Origin: Armatimonadota bacterium
GTDB lineage: Bacteria > Armatimonadota > Hebobacteria > CAIYQO01
Length of the DNA stretch: 7,126 nucleotides
Direction of reading: 5' to 3'
Assembly: GCA_022708765.1 (NCBI GenBank)
Contig: JAKIYB010000232.1
Span: 1 to 7,126 of the forward strand
The position numbers were made by a program, and so were the translations under genes. Each line of letters opens with the position of its first letter. Positions within the stretch are counted from its first letter, which is position 1. Shown here in pieces: positions 1-5,312 of the stretch. Under the pieces are notes generated by a model. It was not told the DNA's origin, did not search any database, and worked only from the letters and a program-made list of their open reading frames with translations.

Positions 1-247
1 CGGCGTCATCGCCTGGGAGCCGAACGAGGTGGAGATCACCAGCCTCCTCGGCGACGGTTCCGCCACACTGCAGATCGAAGTCATCGGCCACCGCCGCAAC
101 TCCCACGGCCCCTTCCACCTCACCGAAAAATGGCCCAGTTGGACCGGCCCCAGCGAGTACCAGCCCGGCCCCAGCCGCTGGCAGGATGAATACCAACTTG
201 TGCCGTGCGGGCTGATGGCGGCGCCGGAATTGGTGGTGAAGAAATGA
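1..247 (+). CDS. C-terminal fragment of a probable glycoside hydrolase-like protein (5' end outside window)
   Basis: The reading frame is open from base 2 to a TGA at 245-247, so the gene starts upstream of the window; the GTG at 29 is an internal Val, not a start. The 81 visible residues end a beta-rich domain: a strand-turn-strand (GDGSATLQIEVIGHRRN), then GPFHL, a W-x-x-W-x-GP stretch, and a closing W-x-x-x-Y-x-LVPCGL segment followed by a short basic tail. That order (GS/GHRRN, GP.H, W..Y.L.P.GL at the extreme end) is typical, in my knowledge of the families, of the C-terminal galactose-binding-like beta-sandwich found in many large, poorly characterised bacterial glycoside hydrolases. 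The catalytic part is not visible, so family and substrate cannot be named. It is followed at once by two hairpins and is not obviously in an operon with the next ORF. Confidence 0.6.
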   Translation, partial: GVIAWEPNEVEITSLLGDGSATLQIEVIGHRRNSHGPFHLTEKWPSWTGPSEYQPGPSRWQDEYQLVPCGLMAAPELVVKK

Positions 248-258
248 ACATGGGCGGG

Positions 259-309
259 CGGTCCCGATGCAGTCGGGATCGCCCCGTCAAGCCCAAAGGG
301 CTCGACGGG
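259..309 (+). terminator. Two adjacent hairpins after the glycoside hydrolase-like gene, possible terminator
   Basis: The first hairpin has arms 259-267 and 273-281 around a TGCAG loop; six central pairs (TCCCGA/TCGGGA) are perfect and one outer pair is G-T. The second has arms 283-294 and 298-309 around an AAA loop, with 11 of 12 positions paired and a single A-C mismatch. Both lie 11 to 62 bases after the TGA of the upstream gene. There is no T-run after the second stem (it continues GAAGTTGG), so intrinsic termination is not certain; the hairpins could instead stabilise the 3' end of the mRNA. Confidence 0.4.
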
Positions 310-398
310 AAGTTGGAATGTTACAGAGAATTCGGGGAAGGAATCTGCGAGTTGCTTCTGCATTGCTGATACTGTGAGATAACCAACCACTTAGTCTG

Positions 399-740
399 AT
401 GTTCCGAAAGACAGGCAACAACCGGCTCGAATCTGATGACGGCGTTATCATCACCATCATTCCACGCGGCATTATTGCCACGCTGGTATACGAAGATGGC
501 GATGCCGCATATCGCGTTCCGGTAGAGTTGCTGGGTGGTCAAGAACCTGTTGGCTTTAGTGAGTGGCAGATTGTTAGAGCTCATCCGGATGGCTGTTCAG
601 AAGGAATACCCAATCACCTGCAGCAGCATATCGCGCGTGCGATTCGCAATGCATTTGCTGATGTTGGCATACCTATTGCCGTAACCTGGCAGGGGCGTGC
701 TGCTGACAGATTGTTCCCCGACGAGGATGGGATTCGGTAA
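399..740 (+). CDS. Small hypothetical protein, 113 aa, atypical codon use
   Basis: I do not recognise this protein. The first ATG is at 399 after an in-frame TGA at 375-377, and no Shine-Dalgarno sequence precedes it. The predicted protein is soluble, with no signal peptide or membrane segment: strands in the N-terminal half (GVIITII, GIIATLVY, YRVPVELLGG), then a GFSEWQIV segment, then an amphipathic helix (LQQHIARAIRNAFADVG) and a last strand (IPIAVTW). This strands-then-helix plan vaguely recalls small immunity-type proteins such as the Imm74 family, but no diagnostic motif proves it. By hand count only 56 of 113 third positions are G or C, against 32 of the first 39 codons of rluB, so the stretch differs from its neighbours and may be recently acquired. 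The orderly beta-alpha plan favours a real gene; the missing ribosome site and lack of operon partners count against it. Confidence 0.5.
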   Translation: MFRKTGNNRLESDDGVIITIIPRGIIATLVYEDGDAAYRVPVELLGGQEPVGFSEWQIVRAHPDGCSEGIPNHLQQHIARAIRNAFADVGIPIAVTWQGRAADRLFPDEDGIR

Positions 741-924
741 AACCTGGGAAACTGTTTGCACCTGAAGTCGCCCTTTCGGGACTCGGTCATCGGTTCGATT
801 TGATCCACAGATTCCGCTCTCGCTTCACCCGTGGCTAGCGGCTTCGGCGCCTTCGGGGTCGTGGCCTTGCTCTAGAAGGATAGCGGCTGAGGCATCCTTG
901 CCGTTATCGTCGCCGTCGAGAACG

Positions 925-958
925 TCCTCCGCGGAAGCTCACCCGCTTCCGCGGAGGA
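925..958 (-). terminator. Perfect 14-bp hairpin overlapping the exporter stop codon
   Basis: Arms 925-938 and 945-958 are exact reverse complements (TCCTCCGCGGAAGC and its complement) with a six-base loop at 939-944. The loop contains the TGA stop of the minus-strand exporter gene (939-941), and one arm encodes its last residues. On the minus strand the stem is followed by a short T-containing run (GTTCTC), weak for a classical terminator. The position at the exact gene end makes a terminator or 3'-end stabiliser likely, and the symmetric stem could also stop plus-strand transcripts. The rest of the gap (741-924) holds only a weak bulged stem near 766-783 (AGTCGCCC/GGGACT) and no gene that I can see. 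Confidence 0.6.
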
Positions 959-2372
959 GGACCCCGTCGTCGGCATCTTCCTCCTCGGATTCGAGCTGAC
1001 GGACGGCGGTGATTTCCAGGCGGCTGACGCGACGACCGTCCATTTCCAGCACCTTCAGGGTGATACCGTCGCGCGCGGTGGTGTCGTTGACAGTGGGGAT
1101 GCGGCCGAAAGCCCAGAAGGCGTAGCCGCCCACGGTGTCGCAGGCTTCCTCGCAGGGGATGTCACGGCCGACGGCTTCTTCCAAGTCGCTCATCGGCAGG
1201 CGGCCGTCCACCTGCCAGGCGCGTTCGCCCATCGGGGTAATCCAGGCCACCTCGGCCGGTTCGAATTCGTCGGGTAACTCGCCCACCAGTTCCTCCAGCA
1301 GGTCGTAGAGCGTTACCAGCCCCAAGGTGCCGCCGTATTCGTCCACCAGCACGGCCACGTGCTGGCGGCGGCGCTGCATCTGTTTCAGCAGCAGGTCCAC
1401 ACGAATGGTTTCCGGCACCAGCAGCACGTCGCGCATGATGCTCCGTAGATCGCTCGCCGGGTTCTCATGCGCCAGCGCGTAGAGGTCTTTCGTATGCACG
1501 AAGCCGATAACGGTATCAATATCACCATGGATGACGGGGTAACGCGAGTGTTCGCCTTCGCCGGCGATGCGCAGGTGTTCCTCCAGTGTATCCTCGATAT
1601 CGAGGGCGATGATTTCCGTGCGGTGCGTCATCACCTGGCGCGCCAGGCGGTGGCCGAATTCGAAGACGTTGTCGAGCAGTTCCGCCTGCGTCTCGCGCAG
1701 CGTGCCGCCGTTTTCGGAGTGCGCCAACTCGTGCTCGCTGGCAGGCTGGATGCGGAAGAGGCGCAGCGTAGCGTTCGCCACCCAGGTGAGGGCGACGATG
1801 AAGGGTCGGAAAAGCCAGTAAAAGGCGGTGATGGGCCGCGCCACCCACAGCGTGACCGCCTCCGACTGCTGGATCGCCAGCGATTTCGGCGCCAGTTCGC
1901 CGTAGACGATGTGCGCGAAGGTGATGATCAGGAAGGCAATCGCAAACGAAATGAGCTGGATGCTTCCCTGCTCGAGCTGCAGGCCGAGCATCATCAATAG
2001 CGGCTCCACCAGGCGGTGCGACACCACCGGCTCGCCCACCCACCCCAGCGCCAGGCTGGCCATGGTGATGCCGAGTTGGGTGGCGGAGAGGTAGGCGTCG
2101 AGTTGACGAATGGCGCGCAACGCGATTTTCGCGGTGGCGTTTCCGCCGTCGGCCAGCTCTTTGATGCGCGTGCTGCGCACTTTTACGATGGCGAATTCAG
2201 TCGCGACGAAAAAGCCGTTCAGCAGCACGAGGAAAATCGTGAGCAGCACGAGGAGCACGGTTCGCAAACCGTCGTCGGGGTGGCCCGGCACAGGGGGGTT
2301 GGCGCCCACCTGCGCCAACCATAAGTGGGCTATACTACTGCCGTCGTCCATATCTGTTCGCGGCCCGCGCAT
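939..2372 (-). CDS. CNNM/CBS/CorC_HlyC membrane protein (hemolysin C family), probable divalent-cation exporter
   Basis: The domain order is that of the HlyC/CorC family: a CNNM (DUF21) membrane domain at about residues 36-205, a CBS pair at about 246-365 and a C-terminal CorC_HlyC domain at about 375-460. Visible marks are the first membrane helix with LNGFFVATEFAIVKVR (51-66), LSATQLGITMASLALGWVGEP (95-115), GELAPKSLAI (158-167), the VMTHRTEIIALD entry to the first CBS motif, VDEYGGTLGLVTLYDLLEELVGE in the second, and VDGRLPMSDLEEA in the last domain. Family members such as Bacillus and Staphylococcus MpfA/YhdP-type proteins export Mg2+ from the inner face of the membrane, with the CBS pair sensing nucleotide; that role is inferred here. 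The linker before the CBS pair (218-226) lacks the usual EELRxxLxES helix. The start is uncertain: ATG 2372 has no ribosome site at normal distance and lies in a small hairpin loop; ATG 2351 or GTG 2309 are alternatives that keep all domains. Confidence 0.92.
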   Translation of the reverse strand: MRGPRTDMDDGSSIAHLWLAQVGANPPVPGHPDDGLRTVLLVLLTIFLVLLNGFFVATEFAIVKVRSTRIKELADGGNATAKIALRAIRQLDAYLSATQLGITMASLALGWVGEPVVSHRLVEPLLMMLGLQLEQGSIQLISFAIAFLIITFAHIVYGELAPKSLAIQQSEAVTLWVARPITAFYWLFRPFIVALTWVANATLRLFRIQPASEHELAHSENGGTLRETQAELLDNVFEFGHRLARQVMTHRTEIIALDIEDTLEEHLRIAGEGEHSRYPVIHGDIDTVIGFVHTKDLYALAHENPASDLRSIMRDVLLVPETIRVDLLLKQMQRRRQHVAVLVDEYGGTLGLVTLYDLLEELVGELPDEFEPAEVAWITPMGERAWQVDGRLPMSDLEEAVGRDIPCEEACDTVGGYAFWAFGRIPTVNDTTARDGITLKVLEMDGRRVSRLEITAVRQLESEEEDADDGVLLRGSG

Positions 2373-2380
2373 GCGGGCAT
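2330..2380 (-). CDS. Short upstream ORF (16 codons) at the start of the exporter gene
   Basis: The best ribosome-binding site in this leader, GGAGGT at 2392-2387 (minus strand), lies six bases before ATG 2380. That ATG opens a 16-codon frame, MPACAGREQIWTTAVV, ending in TAG at 2332-2330. It is in a different frame from the 477-codon exporter ORF, whose first ATG (2372) lies inside it, so the two overlap. Ribosomes loading here would either make the small peptide and reinitiate at a downstream start such as GTG 2309, or the arrangement reflects a frame-shifting sequence error. The peptide has no run of regulatory codons of the kind seen in amino-acid attenuators. Whether it is translated is inference from the ribosome site alone. 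Confidence 0.4.
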   Translation of the reverse strand: MPACAGREQIWTTAVV

Positions 2381-2386
2381 GGCAAT

Positions 2387-2430
2387 ACCTCCATCACCAG
2401 TATAACACAGATTGTGGGTATTGTTGTCAA
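2387..2430 (-). promoter_or_regulatory. Promoter and ribosome site of the exporter gene, long spacer
   Basis: Reading the minus strand, a perfect TTGACA -35 (2430-2425) is followed by TATACT (2404-2399), preceded by TG one base upstream, which makes an extended -10 element. The spacer is 20 bases (19 if TTATAC is taken as the -10), longer than the optimal 17. An 11-base dyad, CACA-GAT-TGTG (2406-2416), lies inside the spacer. The predicted transcript begins near 2392, close to or at the GGAGGT ribosome site (2392-2387). The quality of the hexamers makes this the strongest promoter candidate I see; the long spacer suggests dependence on an activator. Confidence 0.65.
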
Positions 2431-2496
2431 GCCCCGCCCACGAGCGACTGGATGACAGGGATGCCGCCATCGCACGCGCGGCGACGTCGCGGCTTC

Positions 2497-2565
2497 TTGA
2501 CACCCGTTGAAATCTCGCGCAATCGTCACCGCCCAACGCCGGGAACATCCTCCCTGCGGAGGGAA
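2497..2565 (+). promoter_or_regulatory. Tentative promoter and clear ribosome site of the alpha/beta-hydrolase gene
   Basis: A perfect TTGACA stands at 2497-2502, but no good -10 follows at normal distance; the nearest is CGCAAT at 2518-2523 with a 15-base spacer and 3 of 6 matches. The promoter call is therefore weak. The ribosome site is clear: CGGAGGG ending at 2563, six bases before ATG 2570, which decides the start of the hydrolase. Confidence 0.35.
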
Positions 2566-2569
2566 CGCG

Positions 2570-3202
2570 ATGTCACGGTACCGGCATTACATTCACTACC
2601 CGGATGACTACGCGAGTGATGCGGGAAGACGCTGGCCGCTGATTCTCGCCTTGCACGGGGCGGGGGAGCGAAACGTGCCGCTGGAGACGCTGAAACAGCA
2701 CCATTATTTCCTGCCGATGTATCGCCTTACCACTGCGGAATACGCGGGGATCGTCGTCATTCCGCAGTGTCCGCCGCGCGAGTACTGGGAGCCGGAGGCG
2801 CTGGATGCGCTGCTTGCGCACCTGTTGAACAGCGAGGCGGTAGATGAAGACCGTGTCTATCTGACGGGTTTCAGCATGGGTGGCTACGGCACCTGGTACA
2901 CCGCCGCCGCTTATCCGCACCGCTTCGCCGCCATCGCGCCCATCTGCGGCGGCGGCAACCCGGCGGACGCCGTCGCATTGAAAGCGATGCCCACCTGGGC
3001 TTTCCACGGCGCGAAGGATGACGTGGTGCCGGTAGAGGAGACGCTGGAGATGGTCGCCGCCCTCCGTGCCCTCGGCGGTGAGCCGCGCGTCACCATTTAC
3101 CCCGGAGGCACCCACGGCGTCTGGGACGAAACCTGGAAGAACCCGGAACTCTACGCCTGGTTCCTGGAGCACCGGCGCATAAAATCGTCATCGTCGTCAT
3201 AA
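2570..3202 (+). CDS. Small alpha/beta-hydrolase (esterase / prolyl-oligopeptidase-like), 210 aa
   Basis: This is a serine hydrolase of the alpha/beta fold, close in plan to the carboxylesterase/PHB-depolymerase-like and prolyl-oligopeptidase-family hydrolases. Visible in order: strand and oxyanion loop PLILALHGAGERN (23-35), the nucleophile elbow GFSMGGYGT with Ser102, FHGAKDDVVPV with the probable catalytic Asp150 (HGxxDxxVP), and PGGTHGVW with His182. The length suits a minimal single-domain esterase, and no signal peptide is present, so it probably acts in the cytoplasm. The natural substrate cannot be read from sequence; ester-linked sugars such as acetylated or feruloylated oligosaccharides are a guess from the surrounding glycan genes. 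ATG 2570 is chosen for its GGAGG site; an in-frame TTG at 2507 has none. The last five codons are Ser (TCG/TCA repeats), an odd low-complexity tail. The gene is divergent from the exporter and 154 bases before the carboxypeptidase start. Confidence 0.88.
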   Translation: MSRYRHYIHYPDDYASDAGRRWPLILALHGAGERNVPLETLKQHHYFLPMYRLTTAEYAGIVVIPQCPPREYWEPEALDALLAHLLNSEAVDEDRVYLTGFSMGGYGTWYTAAAYPHRFAAIAPICGGGNPADAVALKAMPTWAFHGAKDDVVPVEETLEMVAALRALGGEPRVTIYPGGTHGVWDETWKNPELYAWFLEHRRIKSSSSS

Positions 3203-3218
3203 AAACGCGCATACGTGA

Positions 3219-3284
3219 GGGCGAGTACCCAGTATACTCGTCCTCGAAGATGCCGGCTCGTGAGGATACTCGCCCGCCCAGTTT
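3219..3284 (+). terminator. Stem-loop region after the hydrolase gene with two exclusive pairings; possible terminator or attenuator
   Basis: GGGCGAGTA (3219-3227) is the exact reverse complement of TACTCGCCC (3267-3275); an inner stem TCCTC (3241-3245) with GAGGA (3262-3266) abuts the latter arm, and TTTT follows at 3282-3285 or thereabouts (CAGTTTTGCC). This would end the hydrolase mRNA. The same left arm (CGAGTA, 3222-3227) can instead pair with a second TACTCG copy at 3235-3240 across a seven-base loop. The T-run is short and six bases from the stem, so termination is likely but not certain. Confidence 0.45.
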
Positions 3285-3319
3285 TGCCTTATCCCTTTCA
3301 TCGTGCAAACCGCCAGCGC

Positions 3320-3348
3320 TTCACATCTCCCCCCATACCCGGTACAAT
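3320..3348 (+). promoter_or_regulatory. Sigma-70-type promoter of the D-Ala-D-Ala carboxypeptidase gene
   Basis: TTCACA (3320-3325, 5 of 6 consensus) and TACAAT (3343-3348, 5 of 6) are separated by exactly 17 bases. Transcription would start about seven bases after the -10, near 3355, and the gene's ATG is at 3357. The resulting mRNA would have a 5' leader of about zero to two bases, which agrees with the absence of any Shine-Dalgarno sequence before this ATG. Confidence 0.65.
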
Positions 3349-3356
3349 ATGGCGCC

Positions 3357-4631
3357 ATGAGTCGTCTTGTCCCTGTGCTGCTGCTGCTTATCCCCATCCT
3401 GCTGTCTGCTGGTGAAAACCTGGCGCCATTGGTATCCGCGAAGGCGGCCATCCTCATGGACCGACAAACCGGTCTGGTGCTGTGGGAGAAGAACGCCGAC
3501 TGGCGGCTGCCGATGGCGAGCACGACGAAGATCATGACGGCGATGGTGATCCTTGACCACGGCGGTGACCGATTGGACGAGACGGTGACGGTGAGCCAGC
3601 GGGCTGATGACGTGGAGGGCAGCAGTCTCTTCGGCGCCGGTGACACGCTGACGCTGCGCGATTTGCTGAAAGGCGCGCTCATCCGCTCGTCCAACGAGGC
3701 GACCATCGCTGCCGCCGAATACCTGACACCGACGCATACGGTGGCGGAGTTCGTCGGGTGGATGAACGACAAGGCCGGCGAACTCGGGCTGACGCGCACA
3801 CGCTTCGTGAATACACACGGGCTCTACGAAGAGGGGCATTACAGCAGCGCGCGCGACCTGGCGGTGATGACGCGCCACGCGCTGTCGCGCTATCCGCTCA
3901 TTCGCGAGATCTCCAAGGTGCGTTTCACGCAGGTGGAGGCGTTGCCGCGGGGTATGGTGAATCTGGAGAACAGGAACAAGCTTCTGGGCCAGGCCGTACC
4001 GAATATACCCGGCTCCATTTTCGATGGCGTGAAGACGGGGTATGTTCGCCTGTCCGGACCATGCCTGGTGTCGTCGGCCACCCTGAATGGCTGGCAGCTC
4101 ATCGGCGTGGTGCTGAACAGCCCGGACATGTGGCTGGATACGAAAGCGCTGCTGCATTACGGCTTCACGCGCTACGAGTGGCATACCTATGCCGGCGATG
4201 ATACGGCGGCGTACGAGGCGCCCGTGGCCTTCGGCGCCGCCCGGCGCGCGGTGCCGGTGGGCGCAAAGACACCACTAGGCGTACCGGTGATGAAGCTGCA
4301 ATTTCGCGGCGGGGGTGGTGATGACGAGGTGCGCTTCACGCCCGCACGGGCGCTGCGCGCGCCGATTGCGCGGGGTGAAGAGATCGGCACGCTGTCGGTC
4401 TATCGCGATGGCCGCGCGCTAATCGCGGCGCCGGCGGTCGCGTTACGGGCGGTACCGGTGGCCGGGTGGCTGCGCGCATTGCGCGTCATCGGATATGCGC
4501 TGGGGGCGCTGCTGCTGCTGGTGATTGTGGGGAAATTGTATGGAACGCGTGCAAAAACTGCTCGCCGCCGCCGGCGTAAGCTCGCGGCGCAACGCGGAGA
4601 AGCTGATCCTGGAAGGCCGGGTGACCGTTAA
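3357..4631 (+). CDS. D-alanyl-D-alanine carboxypeptidase, peptidase S11 (DacB/DacF/PBP5 type)
   Basis: This low-molecular-weight penicillin-binding protein removes the terminal D-Ala from peptidoglycan stem peptides outside the cytoplasmic membrane. All three active-site motifs are present: SxxK as Ser55-Thr-Thr-Lys58 in PMASTTKIMT, SxN as Ser111-Ser-Asn113 in RSSNEA, and KTG as Lys226-Thr-Gly228 in DGVKTGYV. An N-terminal signal sequence (VPVLLLLIPILLSAG, 5-19) precedes the domain. A PBP5-type C-terminal beta domain follows (about 275-365), then a hydrophobic anchor (ALGALLLLVIVGKLYG, 381-396) and a very basic cytoplasmic tail (RRRRRK). The 424-residue length is normal for the family. ATG 3357 is chosen because the signal sequence begins there and the promoter points to it; an in-frame GTG at 3303 would lie upstream of the promoter -35. 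The 3' end overlaps rluB by 92 bases. Paralogue naming (dacA, dacB, dacF) is not decidable here. Confidence 0.95.
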   Translation: MSRLVPVLLLLIPILLSAGENLAPLVSAKAAILMDRQTGLVLWEKNADWRLPMASTTKIMTAMVILDHGGDRLDETVTVSQRADDVEGSSLFGAGDTLTLRDLLKGALIRSSNEATIAAAEYLTPTHTVAEFVGWMNDKAGELGLTRTRFVNTHGLYEEGHYSSARDLAVMTRHALSRYPLIREISKVRFTQVEALPRGMVNLENRNKLLGQAVPNIPGSIFDGVKTGYVRLSGPCLVSSATLNGWQLIGVVLNSPDMWLDTKALLHYGFTRYEWHTYAGDDTAAYEAPVAFGAARRAVPVGAKTPLGVPVMKLQFRGGGGDDEVRFTPARALRAPIARGEEIGTLSVYRDGRALIAAPAVALRAVPVAGWLRALRVIGYALGALLLLVIVGKLYGTRAKTARRRRRKLAAQRGEADPGRPGDR

Positions 4632-5271
4632 CGGCGAGGTGATCTCGCTGCTCGGTACAAAGGTGGACCCGGAGCAGGACGTGGTGACGGTGGACGGCAA
4701 ACCGATTCAGATGAGCACGCCGCGCACGCTCATGCTCAACAAGCCCGCCGGCTACATCACCACGCGCAGCGACCCGCACGCCCGCGACACGGTGATGAGC
4801 CTGGTGCCGGAGATTCCCGGTCTGCACCCCATCGGCCGGCTGGACAAGGACACCACCGGCCTGCTGCTGCTTACCAATGACGGGACGCTCACCAATGCCC
4901 TCACCCACCCGCGCCACCGGGTGAACAAGACCTACCACGCCTGGGTGCAGGAAATCCCCACCGAGCGCGCCGTGCGCAAGCTGATGACCGGCGTAGAGAT
5001 CGAGGGAAAGAAAACCGCCCCGGCGCAGGTGGAGGTGCTGCGCGTAGACAAGCATCGCACCCTCCTCGCCATCACTATCCACGAAGGCCGCAAGCGCCAG
5101 GTGCGCCTCATGTGCGCCGCCGTCGGCCACCCCGTCATCTCCCTTACCCGCGTCAGCCTCGGTCCCCTCGTTCTCGGCCACCTGAAAGAGGGCAAGTGGC
5201 GCGACCTTTCTCCGGCAGAGGTGCAGTCGCTCTTCCGCGCGGCGGGGGTGAAGGAGCGGGAAGACAAATAG
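4540..5271 (+). CDS. rluB: rRNA pseudouridine synthase, RsuA/RluB family
   Basis: The enzyme isomerises a specific uridine in rRNA to pseudouridine; RluB members act on 23S rRNA near position 2605 (E. coli numbering) in the peptidyl-transferase region. An S4 RNA-binding domain (MERVQKLLAAAGVSSRRNAEKLI to about residue 55) precedes the catalytic domain, which shows LMLNKPAGYITT (64-75), GRLDKDTTGLLLLTNDG with catalytic Asp102, HP-x-H-x-V-x-KTY (123-132), and HEGRKRQVRLMCAAVGHPV (181-199). At 243 residues it matches the usual length. ATG 4540 follows a GGGGA ribosome site eight bases upstream and starts exactly at the S4 domain; an in-frame GTG at 4525 adds only five residues. It overlaps the carboxypeptidase gene in another frame, so translation is likely coupled. 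RsuA or RluE/RluF are alternatives, but the sequence and the dac neighbour fit RluB best. Confidence 0.93.
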   Translation: MERVQKLLAAAGVSSRRNAEKLILEGRVTVNGEVISLLGTKVDPEQDVVTVDGKPIQMSTPRTLMLNKPAGYITTRSDPHARDTVMSLVPEIPGLHPIGRLDKDTTGLLLLTNDGTLTNALTHPRHRVNKTYHAWVQEIPTERAVRKLMTGVEIEGKKTAPAQVEVLRVDKHRTLLAITIHEGRKRQVRLMCAAVGHPVISLTRVSLGPLVLGHLKEGKWRDLSPAEVQSLFRAAGVKEREDK

Positions 5272-5312
5272 AATTGCGGTGGCAGTCGCCCGGTTCAGGT
5301 TAGGCTTGGTTC

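Noticed and set aside
790..812. GGTTCGATTTGATCC-like stretch suggesting a tRNA T-arm
   Set aside because: No acceptor, D or anticodon stems can be built around it, and the arm does not pair as a T-stem should.
1467..2000. Long plus-strand open frame opposite the exporter gene
   Set aside because: It is the complement of a well-supported HlyC-family coding region; its product is Arg/Glu-rich low-complexity sequence, as expected from GC-rich codon bias, with no domain or ribosome site.
2507..2569. Upstream TTG start for the alpha/beta-hydrolase
   Set aside because: ATG 2570 has GGAGGG at six bases, whereas TTG 2507 has no ribosome site and overlaps the possible promoter.
3181..3202. TCG/TCA repeat at the end of the hydrolase gene as a microsatellite or frameshift site
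   Set aside because: It is only five codons long and simply encodes a terminal Ser run; nothing suggests phase variation beyond the short repeat.
3303..3356. Upstream GTG start for the carboxypeptidase
   Set aside because: The added residues are not signal-like, no ribosome site is present, and the GTG lies upstream of the predicted promoter.
3321..4184. 287-codon minus-strand open frame opposite the carboxypeptidase gene
   Set aside because: The opposite strand encodes all three S11 motifs in order; this frame is His/Arg-rich without any family signature.
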